DNA of 64,000 nucleotides. It comes from Pseudomonas sp. B33.4 (GTDB lineage Bacteria; Pseudomonadota; Gammaproteobacteria; Pseudomonadales; Pseudomonadaceae). A program made the position numbers and the translations under genes. Positions 49,603-60,602 of the stretch are shown piece after piece (position 1 is the first letter of the stretch; every line of letters begins with the position of its first letter). Location of the stretch: contig NZ_CP140706.1 of the NCBI RefSeq assembly GCF_034555375.1, positions 859,001 to 923,000 of the forward strand, in the 5' to 3' direction. A model generated the notes under the pieces. It was not told the DNA's origin. It saw only the letters and a list, made by a program, of their open reading frames with translations, and did no database searches.

Positions 49603-52134
49603 ATGACGCAAGTCACGGTGAAACAACTGGCCGATGAGGTCAAAACACCGGTAGAGCGCCTGTTGCAGCAGATGCGTGAGGCAGGTCTGCCGCACACCGC
49701 CGCCGAAGAAAATGTGACTGACAGTGAGAAGCAGTCCCTGCTGACTCACTTGAAAAGCAGCCACAAGGCGAAAGTGGAAGAACCACGCAAGATCACGCTG
49801 CAGCGTAAAACCACCAGCACCCTGCGTGTTGCTGGCAGCAAAAGCATCAGCGTTGAAGTCCGCAAGAAGAAAGTTTTCGTACAGCGCAGCCCGGAAGAAA
49901 TCGAAGCCGAGCGCAAGCGTGAACTGGATGAGCGTCGCGCAGTAGAAAATGCTGCCCGTCAGAAGGCTGAAGAAGAAGCCAAGCAACGCGCCGAAGTAGA
50001 AGCGCGTAATCAGCCTGCTGCTGCGCAGACCGCTACCAGCGACGCCGTTGCGGCGCCGGCTGCAGTTGCCGAACCTGTTCGCGAAAGCGCACCGGTGGTT
50101 GCCGCTGCTCCAGCTCCGTCTGCTGACGTTCGCAACAAGCAGAACGAACAGCGCCGTCCGGACAAACCACGTGCCGACGACAACAATCGTCGCAGCGGTG
50201 GTGGTGATGGCGAGCGCAAAAACGCTCCGCATCGCGCCTCGGTCAAAGAAAAAGCGCCAGCTCCACGTGTGGCGCCACGCACTACCGACGAAGAAAGCGA
50301 TGGCTTCCGTCGCGGTGGTCGCGGCAAGGCCAAGCTAAAGAAACGCAACGCTCACGGTTTCCAGAGCCCAACCGGCCCTGTCGTGCGTGATGTGCAGATC
50401 GGCGAGACCATCACTGTTGGCGATCTCGCCAATCAGATGTCGGTCAAGGCTGCTGAAATCATCAAGTTCATGTTCAAACTGGGTACTCCAGCGACTATCA
50501 ACCAGGTGCTTGATCAGGAAACTGCTCAACTGGTAGCCGAAGAACTGGGCCACAAAGTGACCCTGGTCAGCGACACTGCCCTGGAAGATTCCCTGGCCGA
50601 GTCCCTGAAGTTTGAAGGTGAGTCGTTCTCCCGTGCGCCAGTCGTGACCGTAATGGGCCACGTTGACCACGGTAAAACTTCCCTGCTCGACTACATCCGT
50701 CGTGCCAAGGTAGCTGCTGGCGAAGCCGGCGGTATCACCCAGCACATCGGTGCATACCACGTTGAAACCGAACGCGGCATGGTCACCTTCCTCGACACCC
50801 CGGGTCACGCCGCGTTTACCGCAATGCGTGCTCGTGGTGCCAAGGCGACCGACATCGTGATTCTGGTGGTTGCAGCGGACGACGGCGTAATGCCGCAGAC
50901 CATTGAAGCTGTTCAGCACGCTGTAGCGGCTGGCGTTCCACTGGTTGTAGCAGTGAACAAGATCGACAAGCCGGGCGCTGATCTCGATCGCATCCGTAGC
51001 GAACTGTCGGTTCACGGCGTGACTTCCGAAGAGTGGGGTGGTGATACGCCGTTCGTTCCGGTTTCGGCGAAAGTCGGTACTGGCGTGGACGAGCTGCTTG
51101 AAGCCGTTCTGCTGCAAGCTGAAGTTCTCGAACTGAAAGCAACTCCGTCGGCTCCTGGTCGTGGCGTTGTGGTTGAATCGCGTCTCGACAAAGGTCGTGG
51201 CCCGGTGGCAACCGTTCTGGTTCAAGACGGTACCCTGCGCCAAGGCGACATGGTCCTGGTCGGTTCGAACTATGGCCGCGTGCGTGCCATGCTCGACGAG
51301 AACGGCAAGCCAATCAAAGAAGCCGGTCCATCCATCCCTGTCGAGATCCTCGGCCTGGACGGCACTCCGGACGCTGGCGACGAGATGAGCGTGGTTGCCG
51401 ACGAGAAGAAAGCCCGTGAAGTGGCTCTGTTCCGTCAAGGCAAGTTCCGCGAAGTCAAACTGGCTCGCGCTCACGCCGGCAAGCTGGAAAACATCTTCGA
51501 AAACATGGGTCAGGCCGAGAAGAAGACGCTCAACATCGTCCTCAAATCCGACGTCCGTGGTTCGCTGGAAGCGTTGAACGGTGCCTTGAATGGCCTGGGC
51601 AACGACGAAGTACAAGTGCGTGTAGTTGGCGGCGGCGTTGGTGGTATCACCGAATCCGACGCTAACCTGGCACTGGCTTCCAACGCTGTACTGTTCGGCT
51701 TCAACGTGCGTGCCGATGCTGGCGCACGGAAGATCGTCGAGCAGGAAGGTCTGGATATGCGTTACTACAACGTGATCTACGACATCATCGAAGACGTCAA
51801 GAAAGCCCTGACCGGCATGCTCGGCAGCGATGTTCGCGAGAACATCCTGGGTGTGGCCGAAGTGCGTGACGTGTTCCGTTCGCCGAAGTTTGGCGCGATC
51901 GCTGGCTGCATGGTGATTGAAGGTGTTGTGCACCGTAACCGTCCGATCCGTGTACTGCGTGAAGACATCGTTATCTTCGAAGGCGAGCTGGAATCCCTGC
52001 GCCGCTTCAAGGATGACGCTTCCGAAGTACGTGCCGGCATGGAATGCGGTATCGGCGTGAAGAGCTACAACGACGTCAAAGTCGGCGACAAAATCGAAGT
52101 CTTCGAGAAGGTCCAGGTTGCTCGCAGCCTCTAA
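49603..52134 (+). CDS. infB: Translation initiation factor IF-2
   Basis: The protein has 843 aa. N-terminal IF2-N helical domain ([25 protein letters not shown]), a long charged Ala/Glu/Arg linker (about 90-245), a second IF2-N domain, then the G domain with [14 protein letters not shown] (P-loop about 352-359), DTPGHAAF and NKIDKPGAD. Domains II-IV follow, ending [17 protein letters not shown]. It places fMet-tRNA on the 30S subunit. It is the third gene of the rimP operon. Confidence 0.99.
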   Translation: MTQVTVKQLADEVKTPVERLLQQMREAGLPHTAAEENVTDSEKQSLLTHLKSSHKAKVEEPRKITLQRKTTSTLRVAGSKSISVEVRKKKVFVQRSPEEIEAERKRELDERRAVENAARQKAEEEAKQRAEVEARNQPAAAQTATSDAVAAPAAVAEPVRESAPVVAAAPAPSADVRNKQNEQRRPDKPRADDNNRRSGGGDGERKNAPHRASVKEKAPAPRVAPRTTDEESDGFRRGGRGKAKLKKRNAHGFQSPTGPVVRDVQIGETITVGDLANQMSVKAAEIIKFMFKLGTPATINQVLDQETAQLVAEELGHKVTLVSDTALEDSLAESLKFEGESFSRAPVVTVMGHVDHGKTSLLDYIRRAKVAAGEAGGITQHIGAYHVETERGMVTFLDTPGHAAFTAMRARGAKATDIVILVVAADDGVMPQTIEAVQHAVAAGVPLVVAVNKIDKPGADLDRIRSELSVHGVTSEEWGGDTPFVPVSAKVGTGVDELLEAVLLQAEVLELKATPSAPGRGVVVESRLDKGRGPVATVLVQDGTLRQGDMVLVGSNYGRVRAMLDENGKPIKEAGPSIPVEILGLDGTPDAGDEMSVVADEKKAREVALFRQGKFREVKLARAHAGKLENIFENMGQAEKKTLNIVLKSDVRGSLEALNGALNGLGNDEVQVRVVGGGVGGITESDANLALASNAVLFGFNVRADAGARKIVEQEGLDMRYYNVIYDIIEDVKKALTGMLGSDVRENILGVAEVRDVFRSPKFGAIAGCMVIEGVVHRNRPIRVLREDIVIFEGELESLRRFKDDASEVRAGMECGIGVKSYNDVKVGDKIEVFEKVQVARSL

Positions 52135-52205
52135 CTCGCGCACTTCAGGAGCCGTGATGGTCGGCCGCACTCAACAGTGTGGCGCATCACCCGGACTCTA
52201 AACGC

Positions 52206-52240
52206 AACGCCCGGTCTGGCTTTTGTCAGGCCGGGCGTTT
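52206..52240 (+). terminator. Terminator-like hairpin between infB and rbfA
   Basis: AACGCCCGG(t)CTG pairs with CAG(g)CCGGGCGTTT around a loop, 71 nt past infB. Partial termination here would lower rbfA-truB-rpsO readthrough. The gap to rbfA is 160 bp and has no ORF. Confidence 0.65.
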
Positions 52241-52294
52241 GCCGCTTTCAGACCTGGCGGGTTTCACCGCCGGGCAGTAACAGGTAACAAAATC

Positions 52295-52696
52295 ATGGCA
52301 AAAGAATACAGCCGTACCCAACGTATCGGCGATCAGATGCAGCGCGAGCTGGCCCAACTGATCCGTCGCGAAGTCAAGGATCCACGTGTGGGTCTGGTCA
52401 CCATTACCGCTGTTGAAGTCAGCCGTGACGTCGGTCATGCGAAGATTTTCATCACCGTGATGGGGCAGGACAACGCAGAGGACATCGCGCAAAGCATCAA
52501 GGTGCTCAATTCCGCCGCAGGCTTCCTGCGCATGCAATTGGCCCGTGAAATGAAACTGCGCAGCGTGCCGCAACTGCACTTCCACTACGACGAGTCCGTC
52601 GTGCGTGGCGCGCACCTGTCGGCGCTGATCGAGCGTGCCGTGGCTGAAGACAATCAGCATCCGGTCGCTGCTGAACCTGAAGACACCAAGGAGTAA
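52295..52696 (+). CDS. rbfA: Ribosome-binding factor A
   Basis: The protein has 133 aa from ATG 52295 ([33 protein letters not shown]). It is a KH-type fold with the closing [26 protein letters not shown]. It assists maturation of the 16S 5' end and cold adaptation. truB starts 4 nt after its stop. Confidence 0.97.
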   Translation: MAKEYSRTQRIGDQMQRELAQLIRREVKDPRVGLVTITAVEVSRDVGHAKIFITVMGQDNAEDIAQSIKVLNSAAGFLRMQLAREMKLRSVPQLHFHYDESVVRGAHLSALIERAVAEDNQHPVAAEPEDTKE

Positions 52697-52700
52697 CTCG

Positions 52701-53618
52701 GTGGCTCAGGTCAAACGTATCCGTCGTAATGTCAGTGGCATCATCCTGCTCGACAAGCCGTTGGGGTTCACCTCCAACGCCGCGTTGCAGAAGGTTCGCT
52801 GGTTGCTCAACGCCGAGAAGGCCGGTCACACCGGCAGCCTCGACCCGCTGGCCACCGGCGTCTTGCCGTTGTGCTTTGGCGAAGCGACCAAGTTCTCGCA
52901 GTACCTGCTCGATTCCGACAAGGCTTATGAAACCCTCGCGCAACTGGGCAAGACCACCACCACGGCCGATGCCGAAGGTGAGGTTTTGCAGGAGCGCCCG
53001 GTGACCGTTGGTCGCGCCGATGTCGAAGCGGCATTGCCGAAATTTCGTGGGCAAATCAGTCAGATACCGCCGATGTACTCGGCGCTCAAGCGTGATGGCC
53101 AGCCGTTGTACAAGTTGGCTCGTGCAGGCGAAGTAGTGGAGCGCGAACCGCGTTCTGTTACTATTGCGCGCTTGGAATTACTGGCCTTCGAAGGCGATAC
53201 TGCGCGACTTGCGGTGGATTGCAGCAAAGGCACCTATATCCGCACCCTGGTGGAGGATATCGGTGAGCAACTCGGTTGTGGTGCGTACGTCGCGGAATTG
53301 CGCCGTACCCAGGCCGGGCCTTTCACCCTGGCGCAGACCGTGACCCTCGAAGAGCTTGAAGCGGTACATGCCGAAGGCGGCAACGAAGCGGTGGATCGCT
53401 TCCTGATGCCATCGGACAGCGGCCTGCAGGATTGGCCGTTGCTGCACTTCTCCGAAGCGAGTGCGTTCTACTGGCTCAACGGCCAGCCGGTACGTGCCCC
53501 GGATGCTCCGAAGTTCGGCATGGTACGGGTACAGGATCACAGTGGTCGCTTCATCGGTATCGGTGAAGTGAGCGAAGACGGGCGCATTGCACCACGTCGA
53601 CTGATTCGGTCGGAATGA
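52701..53618 (+). CDS. truB: tRNA pseudouridine(55) synthase TruB
   Basis: The protein has 305 aa from GTG 52701, with AAGGAG 7 nt upstream. The catalytic motif [18 protein letters not shown] has Asp48. Further conserved parts are [21 protein letters not shown] and [17 protein letters not shown], and there is a C-terminal PUA-like part. It makes pseudouridine 55 in the T-loop of tRNAs. Confidence 0.98.
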   Translation: MAQVKRIRRNVSGIILLDKPLGFTSNAALQKVRWLLNAEKAGHTGSLDPLATGVLPLCFGEATKFSQYLLDSDKAYETLAQLGKTTTTADAEGEVLQERPVTVGRADVEAALPKFRGQISQIPPMYSALKRDGQPLYKLARAGEVVEREPRSVTIARLELLAFEGDTARLAVDCSKGTYIRTLVEDIGEQLGCGAYVAELRRTQAGPFTLAQTVTLEELEAVHAEGGNEAVDRFLMPSDSGLQDWPLLHFSEASAFYWLNGQPVRAPDAPKFGMVRVQDHSGRFIGIGEVSEDGRIAPRRLIRSE

Positions 53619-53720
53619 CCGAAACCGGTCTGTGTCAAAGCAGGCTGGCGAGGGTGGCTGTTAACAGGCACGGTCACTACTCATTTATAGATACAGGGAT
53701 TTGTCCCTGGCCTGTTGAAG

Positions 53721-53737
53721 CTGTTTCTTTGAAACAG
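53721..53737 (+). promoter_or_regulatory. Leader hairpin upstream of rpsO (candidate S15 control site)
   Basis: CTGTTTC-(ttt)-GAAACAG lies 23 nt before the rpsO ATG. S15 represses its own mRNA in several bacteria through structures at this place. The role here is inferred from position only. Confidence 0.4.
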
Positions 53738-53760
53738 TTTCCTGATAAAAGGATTGCCTC

Positions 53761-54030
53761 ATGGCTCTCGACGTTCAAGAAAAAGCTCAAATCGTTGCTG
53801 ACTACCAGCAAGCTGTTGGTGACACTGGTTCGCCAGAAGTGCAAGTTGCACTGCTGACCCACAACATCAACAAGCTGCAAGGTCACTTCAAGGCCAACGG
53901 TAAAGATCACCACTCCCGTCGTGGTCTGATCCGCATGGTAAACCAGCGTCGCAAGCTGCTGGACTACCTGAAAGGCAAGGATCTGGGTCGTTATCAGACT
54001 CTGATCGGTCGCCTGGGTCTGCGTCGCTAA
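53761..54030 (+). CDS. rpsO: 30S ribosomal protein S15
   Basis: The protein has 89 aa, standard length. It is a four-helix protein with [51 protein letters not shown]; the HHSRRGL segment contacts 16S helix 22. Codon use is highly biased. It is followed by pnp, the conserved rpsO-pnp pair. Confidence 0.99.
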   Translation: MALDVQEKAQIVADYQQAVGDTGSPEVQVALLTHNINKLQGHFKANGKDHHSRRGLIRMVNQRRKLLDYLKGKDLGRYQTLIGRLGLRR

Positions 54031-54069
54031 TCAGCGATTGCGCTATGAGGTTGGTTGTCTGCCAGACGT

Positions 54070-54085
54070 CTGCGGTTTACCGCAG
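54070..54085 (+). promoter_or_regulatory. Hairpin in the rpsO-pnp spacer
   Basis: CTGCGG-(ttta)-CCGCAG lies in the 193-bp gap between rpsO and pnp. In E. coli this spacer holds an RNase III-processed stem through which PNPase limits its own expression; a similar role is inferred. I see no ORF with coding character in the gap. Confidence 0.4.
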
Positions 54086-54223
54086 TCGCCTTGCAGGCTC
54101 CCAGCCTCAAGTTTTATCTGGATACACGTTTTACCCCGGACAACGGTTGGGCCGATTCCCGACATTGCCCAAGAATTCGCAAGAAACCAGTTCCCCCAAG
54201 AGCCACAAAGAAGGTAGGACACC

Positions 54224-56329
54224 GTGAACCCGGTAATCAAAAAATTCCAGTTCGGTCAATCGACCGTTACCCTCGAGACTGGCCGTATCGCCCGTCAGGC
54301 CTCCGGCGCAGTATTGGTCACCGTTGACGACGACGTCAGCGTATTGGTGACTGTAGTCGGCGCAAAACAAGCCGATCCGGGCAAGGGCTTCTTCCCTCTG
54401 TCCGTTCACTACCAGGAAAAGACTTACGCTGCCGGTAAGATCCCTGGCGGTTTCTTCAAGCGTGAAGGCCGTCCTTCCGAGAAAGAAACCCTGACTTCCC
54501 GACTGATCGACCGTCCGATCCGTCCGCTGTTCCCAGAAGGCTTCATGAACGAAGTGCAGGTTGTCTGCACCGTCGTTTCCACCAGCAAGAAGACCGATCC
54601 GGACATCGCAGCGATGATCGGTACCTCGGCTGCCCTCGCCATCTCGGGCATCCCGTTTGACGGCCCGATCGGCGCCGCTCGCGTTGCTTTCCACGAAAGC
54701 ACCGGCTACCTGCTGAACCCGACCTACGAGCAGCAAGCTGCTTCGAGCCTGGACATGGTCGTTGCCGGTACTTCCGACGCCGTGCTGATGGTTGAATCGG
54801 AAGCCAAAGAGCTGACCGAAGACCAGATGCTGGGCGCGGTACTGTTTGCTCACGACGAGTTCCAGGTGGTGATCAACGCCGTTAAAGAACTGGCCGCCGA
54901 AGCTGCCAAGCCAACCTGGACCTGGGCTCCTGCTCCAGAAGCCACCGAGCTGCTGGGCGCGATCCGTGCCGAGTTCGGCGAAGCGATCTCCCAGGCTTAC
55001 ACCATCACCGTCAAGGCCGACCGTTATGCGCGTCTGGGCGAGCTGAAGGATCAAGTCGTTGCCAAGCTGTCCGGTGAAGAAGGTCAGCCTTCGTCCAGCG
55101 AAGTCAAAGCTGCTTTCGGCGAAATCGAATACCGCACCGTTCGCGAAAACATCGTAAACGGCAAGCCACGTATCGATGGCCGCGACACCAAGACCGTACG
55201 TCCGCTGAACATCGAAGTCGGCGTTTTGCCGAAGACTCACGGTTCGGCGCTGTTCACCCGTGGTGAAACCCAGGCGCTGGTCGTTGCAACTCTGGGCACC
55301 GCCCGTGATGCACAACTGCTGGACACCCTGGAAGGCGAGAAAAAAGACCCGTTCATGCTGCACTACAACTTCCCTCCGTTCTCGGTAGGCGAATGTGGTC
55401 GCATGGGTGGCGCTGGTCGTCGTGAAATCGGTCACGGCCGTCTGGCCCGTCGTTCGGTTTCGGCCATGCTGCCAGCCGCTGACGTGTTCCCGTACACCAT
55501 CCGTGTGGTGTCGGAAATCACCGAATCCAACGGTTCGAGCTCGATGGCTTCCGTTTGCGGCGCTTCCCTGGCCCTGATGGACGCTGGTGTACCGATGAAG
55601 GCGCCGGTTGCCGGTATCGCCATGGGTCTGGTTAAAGAAGGCGAGAAATTCGCCGTCCTGACCGACATCCTTGGTGACGAAGACCACCTGGGCGACATGG
55701 ACTTCAAAGTAGCCGGTACCGCCAAAGGTGTTACCGCGCTGCAGATGGACATCAAGATCAAGGGCATCACCGAAGAAATCATGGAAATCGCTCTGGGCCA
55801 AGCCCTTGAAGCGCGCCTGAACATCCTCGGTCAGATGAACCAGATCATCGGCCAGTCGCGTACCGAACTGTCGGCCAACGCTCCGACCATGATCGCGATG
55901 AAAATCGACACCGACAAAATCCGTGACGTTATCGGTAAAGGTGGCGCGACCATCCGTGCGATCTGCGAAGAAACCAAGGCTTCGATCGACATCGAAGACG
56001 ACGGTTCGATCAAGATCTTCGGCGAAACCAAGGAAGCTGCTGAAGCTGCACGTCAGCGCGTTCTGGGCATCACCGCTGAAGCCGAGATCGGCAAGATCTA
56101 CGTGGGTAAAGTTGAGCGCATCGTCGATTTCGGCGCATTCGTCAACATCCTGCCGGGCAAGGACGGTCTGGTGCACATCTCGATGCTGAGCGACGCTCGC
56201 GTAGAGAAAGTGACCGACATTCTGAAAGAAGGCCAGGAAGTGGAAGTGCTGGTACTGGACGTGGACAACCGCGGCCGTATCAAGCTGTCCATCAAAGACG
56301 TGGCTGCTGCCAAGGCTTCGGGCGTTTAA
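54224..56329 (+). CDS. pnp: Polynucleotide phosphorylase
   Basis: The protein has 701 aa from GTG 54224 with AAGGTAGGA upstream. First RNase PH domain (about 1-140, with [31 protein letters not shown]), a helical linker, a second catalytic RNase PH domain (about 310-540, with [20 protein letters not shown] and [18 protein letters not shown]), KH domain ([28 protein letters not shown]) and S1 domain ([33 protein letters not shown]). It is a 3'-5' phosphorolytic exonuclease of the degradosome. Confidence 0.99.
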   Translation: MNPVIKKFQFGQSTVTLETGRIARQASGAVLVTVDDDVSVLVTVVGAKQADPGKGFFPLSVHYQEKTYAAGKIPGGFFKREGRPSEKETLTSRLIDRPIRPLFPEGFMNEVQVVCTVVSTSKKTDPDIAAMIGTSAALAISGIPFDGPIGAARVAFHESTGYLLNPTYEQQAASSLDMVVAGTSDAVLMVESEAKELTEDQMLGAVLFAHDEFQVVINAVKELAAEAAKPTWTWAPAPEATELLGAIRAEFGEAISQAYTITVKADRYARLGELKDQVVAKLSGEEGQPSSSEVKAAFGEIEYRTVRENIVNGKPRIDGRDTKTVRPLNIEVGVLPKTHGSALFTRGETQALVVATLGTARDAQLLDTLEGEKKDPFMLHYNFPPFSVGECGRMGGAGRREIGHGRLARRSVSAMLPAADVFPYTIRVVSEITESNGSSSMASVCGASLALMDAGVPMKAPVAGIAMGLVKEGEKFAVLTDILGDEDHLGDMDFKVAGTAKGVTALQMDIKIKGITEEIMEIALGQALEARLNILGQMNQIIGQSRTELSANAPTMIAMKIDTDKIRDVIGKGGATIRAICEETKASIDIEDDGSIKIFGETKEAAEAARQRVLGITAEAEIGKIYVGKVERIVDFGAFVNILPGKDGLVHISMLSDARVEKVTDILKEGQEVEVLVLDVDNRGRIKLSIKDVAAAKASGV

Positions 56330-56356
56330 TCACCCCAAAGCGTTAGCGCAATAAAA

Positions 56357-56390
56357 ATGCCCCGCCGTGAAAACGGCGGGGCATTTTTTT
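56357..56390 (+). terminator. Rho-independent terminator of rpsO-pnp
   Basis: ATGCCCCGCCGT-(gaaa)-ACGGCGGGGCAT followed by a run of seven Ts. Confidence 0.97.
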
Positions 56391-56406
56391 GTCTGCCATA
56401 AACATC

Positions 56407-56493
56407 AAAAGATCGCAGCCTGCGGCAGCTCCTACAAAAGTGCTGTGATAACCCGATCATGTAGTCGCTGCCGCAGGCTGCGATCTTTGCTTT
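56407..56493. repeat. REP doublet (GATCGCAG/GCAGCTCC family)
   Basis: Arm one (GATCGCAGCCTGCGGCAGCT at 56411-56430, then cctaca) is mirrored at about 56460-56487 by tgtagtcgctgccgcaggct and onwards. It lies between the pnp terminator and tRNA-Thr. Confidence 0.85.
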
Positions 56494-56523
56494 TGTGAAA
56501 ACCGGTGCTAGGTTTAGCCCACC

Positions 56524-56599
56524 GCCCGTGTAGCTCAGCCGGTAGAGCAGCGCACTCGTAACGCGAAGGTCGCAGGTTCGATTCCTGTCTCGGGCACCA
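56524..56599 (+). tRNA. tRNA-Thr (CGT)
   Basis: The 76-nt tRNA runs from GCCCGTG to CGGGCACCA with CCA encoded. The D arm is AGCTCAGCCGGTAGAGC, the anticodon loop CTCGTAA has CGT, and the T arm is CAGGTTCGATTCCTG. Confidence 0.96.
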
Positions 56600-56842
56600 C
56601 CTTCTTCAGCACTCTCACCCATCGCAAAAGCGGATTTATGTTCCGCAGGTCAGCTTTTTGTGGGAGAGATGTAAAGAGCCGTGTAATTCGTCATGCAAAC
56701 GTCCTATATTCGGTGCCTGCATGAGCATCGCCCAGCAGTTTTCAGATGATCCCGAATGGTTCCGAAGGCCGGACAAATCCGCGTCAGAGAGATCCTTGAT
56801 GATCCAGATCCATCCTCCATTCTTACGATCAGCGAGAACGCC

Positions 56843-57142
56843 ATGACCGAATTAACTCAAGAGCAACGTCACGAACAGGCGCTGGAAAAGTACAAGCTTG
56901 ATGCGCCGCAGCTGCTGGAAGAGATCAAGGACCTCAGTCCTGATGATCAGAAAGACCAGATTCAGTGGGCCTTCGAAGACGAAGCTGAAGCACAGGGCCT
57001 GCAGCCGTGGGAGCTGACGCTCAAGTACACGAGCACGCCGGAGGAGTTCGAGGCGCAGCGCCTTGTGCTGCACAAAGAGGCGGCTGAAGTGCTGGGTGTC
57101 GATTGGGAAGAGTACTGCGAGATGAATAATCTCGTCGTTTGA
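56843..57142 (+). CDS. Small acidic cytosolic protein (DUF6388-like)
   Basis: The protein has 99 aa from ATG 56843 (MTELTQEQRHEQALEKYK). It is very rich in Glu/Asp/Gln and predicted all-helical, without signal peptide or membrane segment. Characteristic stretches are KDQIQWAFEDEAEAQGLQPWELTLKY and VLGVDWEEYCEMN, which I associate with small Pseudomonas proteins now called DUF6388; function unknown. The frame opens 29 codons earlier but without a better ribosome site. Confidence 0.6.
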   Translation: MTELTQEQRHEQALEKYKLDAPQLLEEIKDLSPDDQKDQIQWAFEDEAEAQGLQPWELTLKYTSTPEEFEAQRLVLHKEAAEVLGVDWEEYCEMNNLVV

Positions 57143-57149
57143 CGAGAGC

Positions 57150-57230
57150 TGCTAGCTCCAAGCCGCAAGCTACAAGTCAAAGCAAAAGCGCTTTGGCTTG
57201 CAGCTTGTAGCTCGCATCTTGTCGCTGCTG
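57150..57230. repeat. Imperfect inverted repeat of the AAGCTACAAG type
   Basis: The left arm CCGCAAGCTACAAG (57163-57176) faces the right arm CTTGCAGCTTGTAGCT (57198-57213) around AAGCGCTTT. It lies between the convergent small protein gene and nadC. This is a different intergenic repeat type from the two REP families. Confidence 0.6.
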
Positions 57231-57231
57231 T

Positions 57232-58080
57232 TTAAAGACTGAGGCGCATCGACAGATCCACCGCTTTCACATCCTTGGTCATCGCACCAATCGAGATGTA
57301 ATCCACGCCGGTTTCGGCGATCGGCAGCAGCGTGCTTTCGTTGATGCCACCGCTGGCTTCCAGTTTCGCCTTGCCGCCGTTCAGGCGCACGGCTTCGCGC
57401 ATATCATCCAGGCTCAGTTCGTCGAGCATGATGATGTCAGCGCCGGCGGCCAGTGCTTCCTTCAATTCATCCAGACTTTCCACTTCGACTTCCACCGGTT
57501 TGCCGGGCGCAATCCTGTGCGCGGCGGCAATGGCCTGCGGGATACCACCGCTGGCGGCGATGTGGTTTTCCTTGATCAGGAACGCGTCGTACAGACCGAT
57601 GCGATGGTTGTGGCAGCCACCGCAGGTCACCGCGTATTTCTGCGCCAGACGCAGGCCCGGCAGGGTCTTGCGGGTGTCGAGCAACTTGACCTGAGTAGCG
57701 CCGACGAAATCCGCCAGGTACTGCGCACGCGTCGCCACACCGGAGAGCAACTGCAGGAAGTTCAGCGCACTGCGTTCACCGGTCAGTAGCGAACGGGCCG
57801 GGCCTTCCAGGTGAAACAACGGTTGATTGGGCTTGGCCCGCTCGCCATCGACCACCTGCCAATGCACCGCGACCCGTGGATCAAGCTGACGAAACACCGC
57901 ATCGACCCAGGCCGTGCCGCAAATAACAGCCGCGTCGCGTGTGATGATGGTGGCTTTGGCCAGACGTTCGGCCGGGATCAGCTGCGCGGTGATGTCGCCG
58001 CTGCCGATGTCTTCGAGCAACGCACGGCGCACGTTGGCTTCGATTTCGGCGGTCAAATCGGCGAGACGTAGATTCGGCAT
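57232..58080 (-). CDS. nadC: Nicotinate-nucleotide pyrophosphorylase (quinolinate phosphoribosyltransferase) NadC
   Basis: The protein has 282 aa from ATG 58080 ([37 protein letters not shown]). The family core [42 protein letters not shown] holds the Arg and Lys residues for quinolinate and PRPP. The C-terminal part has [23 protein letters not shown] and LEASGGINE. It makes nicotinate mononucleotide from quinolinate in NAD synthesis. It is convergent with the small protein gene and divergent from the DUF1631 gene. Confidence 0.97.
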   Translation of the reverse strand: MPNLRLADLTAEIEANVRRALLEDIGSGDITAQLIPAERLAKATIITRDAAVICGTAWVDAVFRQLDPRVAVHWQVVDGERAKPNQPLFHLEGPARSLLTGERSALNFLQLLSGVATRAQYLADFVGATQVKLLDTRKTLPGLRLAQKYAVTCGGCHNHRIGLYDAFLIKENHIAASGGIPQAIAAAHRIAPGKPVEVEVESLDELKEALAAGADIIMLDELSLDDMREAVRLNGGKAKLEASGGINESTLLPIAETGVDYISIGAMTKDVKAVDLSMRLSL

Positions 58081-58357
58081 AACGGGCTCCACAAACAAAG
58101 TGGTTCGATTATAGGGGCATGGCGTGAGCCAACCCAAGACGAGAACGCGCGTGCCAGTCTGCATCCGGTCGATTTTCTTTGAGCAAACCCGGCCAGGCGT
58201 GGTCACTGAAAGGGCGGTATAGGGGAAACCCTGACGGCTATGGCGCCGAGTGCAAGTTATGAAAGATAATTCGCCTTGCATTTGACGTCATGACTTTGAC
58301 GTCCCTGCGCAGTCGATATTTCTGCCCAAAGAAGAATCACCGTTTCAGGAGGCCTGG
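58081..58357. promoter_or_regulatory. Divergent nadC / DUF1631 control region
   Basis: The gap is 277 bp with no ORF of coding character. Two direct copies of TTTGACGTC (58281-58289 and 58295-58303) spaced by 5 nt lie about 55 nt before the DUF1631 start; the first includes the palindrome TGACGTCA. They are a candidate regulator site. A strong CAGGAGG precedes ATG 58358. Confidence 0.4.
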
Positions 58358-60538
58358 ATGCACAACGACGGGAAAGTAGTGCCTTTGCACAAGGCTGCTA
58401 CCGATCAGGCGAATCACTCGCCGCTCGCCCGCCTGCCTGTGATTCTGCTTCAGGTCCGCGACAAGGCGGCCCAGCAACTGCGGCACGGCTTGCAGGAACT
58501 GTTCGATAACGCCGACGACACGTTGTTTGAAATGGCCGACCGGGCGCGCAACGACGTCGAACAGAATATTTTTTTTGAAGCCATGCGCGACCTGCGTCTG
58601 AAGCGCAAAAACATCGAACGCGGTTTTCTCGAGCAATTCTTCGAAGCCTTTGTCGGCCTGACCCAATACGATCCGGCGCACAACACGCTACCGCACGCGC
58701 TGATATACGACGAGTTGGCCCCGCGTAACGACGATATGGAACGCAACGTGGCGGTCGAGACCATGGTAGGCCGCGTGCTCAAGCGTGACGGCTTCGCCCT
58801 CGATCAACTGACCGCACGGCTGGACGCGCTGCTCGGCAACACCCTCGATAATCAGCACAACCCGCTCGGCCCGGCGATGCTCTGCGAGTTTTTTCTCCAG
58901 GCCGGGCGTAATCTGGGCGTGGAGATCAAGGTCAAACTGATTCTGCTCAAACTGTTCGAGCGCTATGTCCTGGCCGACACCGAACAGCTTTACGCCGAAG
59001 CCAATCAATTGCTGCTCGCCACCGGGGTGTTGCCGGAGTTGAAGCCTGCGCCTGCACGCCGCGCCATTGATCGTGCGATCGCGAATGTGGAAAGCGGTGA
59101 TAGCAACGAGCTGCTGCCCGTCGATGAAAGCGTGCAGGAAGTCTTCGCCGCGTTGCAGGAGTTGCTCTCGCATGTACGCGGCACGGTCGCGCCGACGCTG
59201 GAGTCCAGCGTTGCGGTTCAACCGATTTCCACCCGTGATCTGCTGCGCCTGCTCTCGCATTTACAGCAATACGTGCCCGAATTGGCGGCGCAGGATGATT
59301 TCGATCTGCGCAACCAGCTCGAACAACTGCTGACCCGGGTCAGCGTCAGAAGTGGCAAATCGCGGATCGTCGGCGATGCGGACGAAGACGTGATCAATCT
59401 GATCGCCATGGTCTTCGACTGCATTCTTGAAGACCGCAATGTGCCGGATTCGCTCAAGGCCCTGATCGCGCGGTTGCAGATCCCGATGCTCAAGGTAGCG
59501 GTGCTCGACAAGAGTTTCTTCAGCCGCAGCACGCATCCGGCGCGGCGTCTGCTCAACGAAATCGCCGAAGCGGCCATGGGCTGGGGCGACTGCGACGGTG
59601 AAGCGCGCGACAGTTTGTACCTGCGCATCGAACAAGTGGTGCAGCGCCTGTTGACCGACTTTGTTGATGACCCGGCGATTTTTTCCGAGTTGCTGGCTGA
59701 TTTCCTCGCGTTCACCAGCGACGAGCGCCGCCGCAGCGAGCTGCTTGAACAGCGACTGCGTGACGCCGAAGAGGGGCGAGCGAAAACCGAACTCGCCCGG
59801 CGTCGGGTCGAACGGGCGTTGAATCAAGCGCTGCTGGGTAAAACACTGCCGCCGACCGTGGTCACCTTCGTCCAGGACGCCTGGAGCAAGGTTCTGCTGC
59901 TGACTTGCCTCAAGCATGGCGATCAGTCAGCCGAATGGCAGGCCGATGTGCAAACCATGGAGCAATTGATCTGGAGTGTGCAGCGTCATCAAGACACGGA
60001 GTCCAGCCTGCGCTTGCTGGCGCTGGTGCCGGGGTTGCTCAAGTCGCTGCGTGATGGCCTCACCAGTTCGGCGTTCGACCCCTTCGCCACCAGCGAATTT
60101 TTCAGCGAACTTGAAGCCCTGCATGTGCAGGTGCTGGAGCGGCCCGTCGAGGCAGAACCGGCCGCGTCGATGATTGAGGTCTCGCAACAGATCGTGCTGC
60201 AAGCCGCCGACGACAGCAGCATGGCGCTGACATCGGCACGTTTGCCCCACGATGCCGTCGGTTTGCGTCAGGTCGAGCAACTGCGTCTGGGCAGTTGGGT
60301 GGCGTTTCAGGAGGACGATGAGCACAGTCTGCGTTGCAAGCTCGCGGCGATCATCGAAGCCACCGGCAAATATGTGTTTGTCGATCGCACCGGCATGAAG
60401 GTGCTGGAACGCAGTCGCCTTGCGCTGGCCGAAGAATTCCAGCGCGGTGCGGTGCGTGCACTGGATAACACCTTGCTGTTCGACCGGGCGCTGGAGTCGG
60501 TGCTGGGCAATCTGCGGCGACTCAATCGCGGCAAGTGA
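58358..60538 (+). CDS. DUF1631 family protein
   Basis: The protein has 726 aa. It is mostly helical, starting MHNDGKVVPLHKA, with conserved N-terminal parts DDTLFEMADRARNDVEQNIFFEAMRDLRLKRKNIERGFLEQFFEAF typical of DUF1631. No signal peptide or membrane span is seen. The last 90 residues (LRLGSWVAFQEDDEHSLRCKLAAIIEATGKYVFVDRTGMKVLERSRLALAEEFQRGAVRALD) look like a beta-rich PilZ-type module, though the RxxxR motif for c-di-GMP is not evident. Function is unknown; older annotation as thymidine phosphorylase is not supported by any motif I can see. ampD follows 64 nt later on the same strand. Confidence 0.8.
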   Translation: MHNDGKVVPLHKAATDQANHSPLARLPVILLQVRDKAAQQLRHGLQELFDNADDTLFEMADRARNDVEQNIFFEAMRDLRLKRKNIERGFLEQFFEAFVGLTQYDPAHNTLPHALIYDELAPRNDDMERNVAVETMVGRVLKRDGFALDQLTARLDALLGNTLDNQHNPLGPAMLCEFFLQAGRNLGVEIKVKLILLKLFERYVLADTEQLYAEANQLLLATGVLPELKPAPARRAIDRAIANVESGDSNELLPVDESVQEVFAALQELLSHVRGTVAPTLESSVAVQPISTRDLLRLLSHLQQYVPELAAQDDFDLRNQLEQLLTRVSVRSGKSRIVGDADEDVINLIAMVFDCILEDRNVPDSLKALIARLQIPMLKVAVLDKSFFSRSTHPARRLLNEIAEAAMGWGDCDGEARDSLYLRIEQVVQRLLTDFVDDPAIFSELLADFLAFTSDERRRSELLEQRLRDAEEGRAKTELARRRVERALNQALLGKTLPPTVVTFVQDAWSKVLLLTCLKHGDQSAEWQADVQTMEQLIWSVQRHQDTESSLRLLALVPGLLKSLRDGLTSSAFDPFATSEFFSELEALHVQVLERPVEAEPAASMIEVSQQIVLQAADDSSMALTSARLPHDAVGLRQVEQLRLGSWVAFQEDDEHSLRCKLAAIIEATGKYVFVDRTGMKVLERSRLALAEEFQRGAVRALDNTLLFDRALESVLGNLRRLNRGK

Positions 60539-60602
60539 TCGCGCGCCGGGGGCCGATCACGGCATACTGGGCGCCAACACAGTCGGCGTTGAAGGAATCG
60601 GT

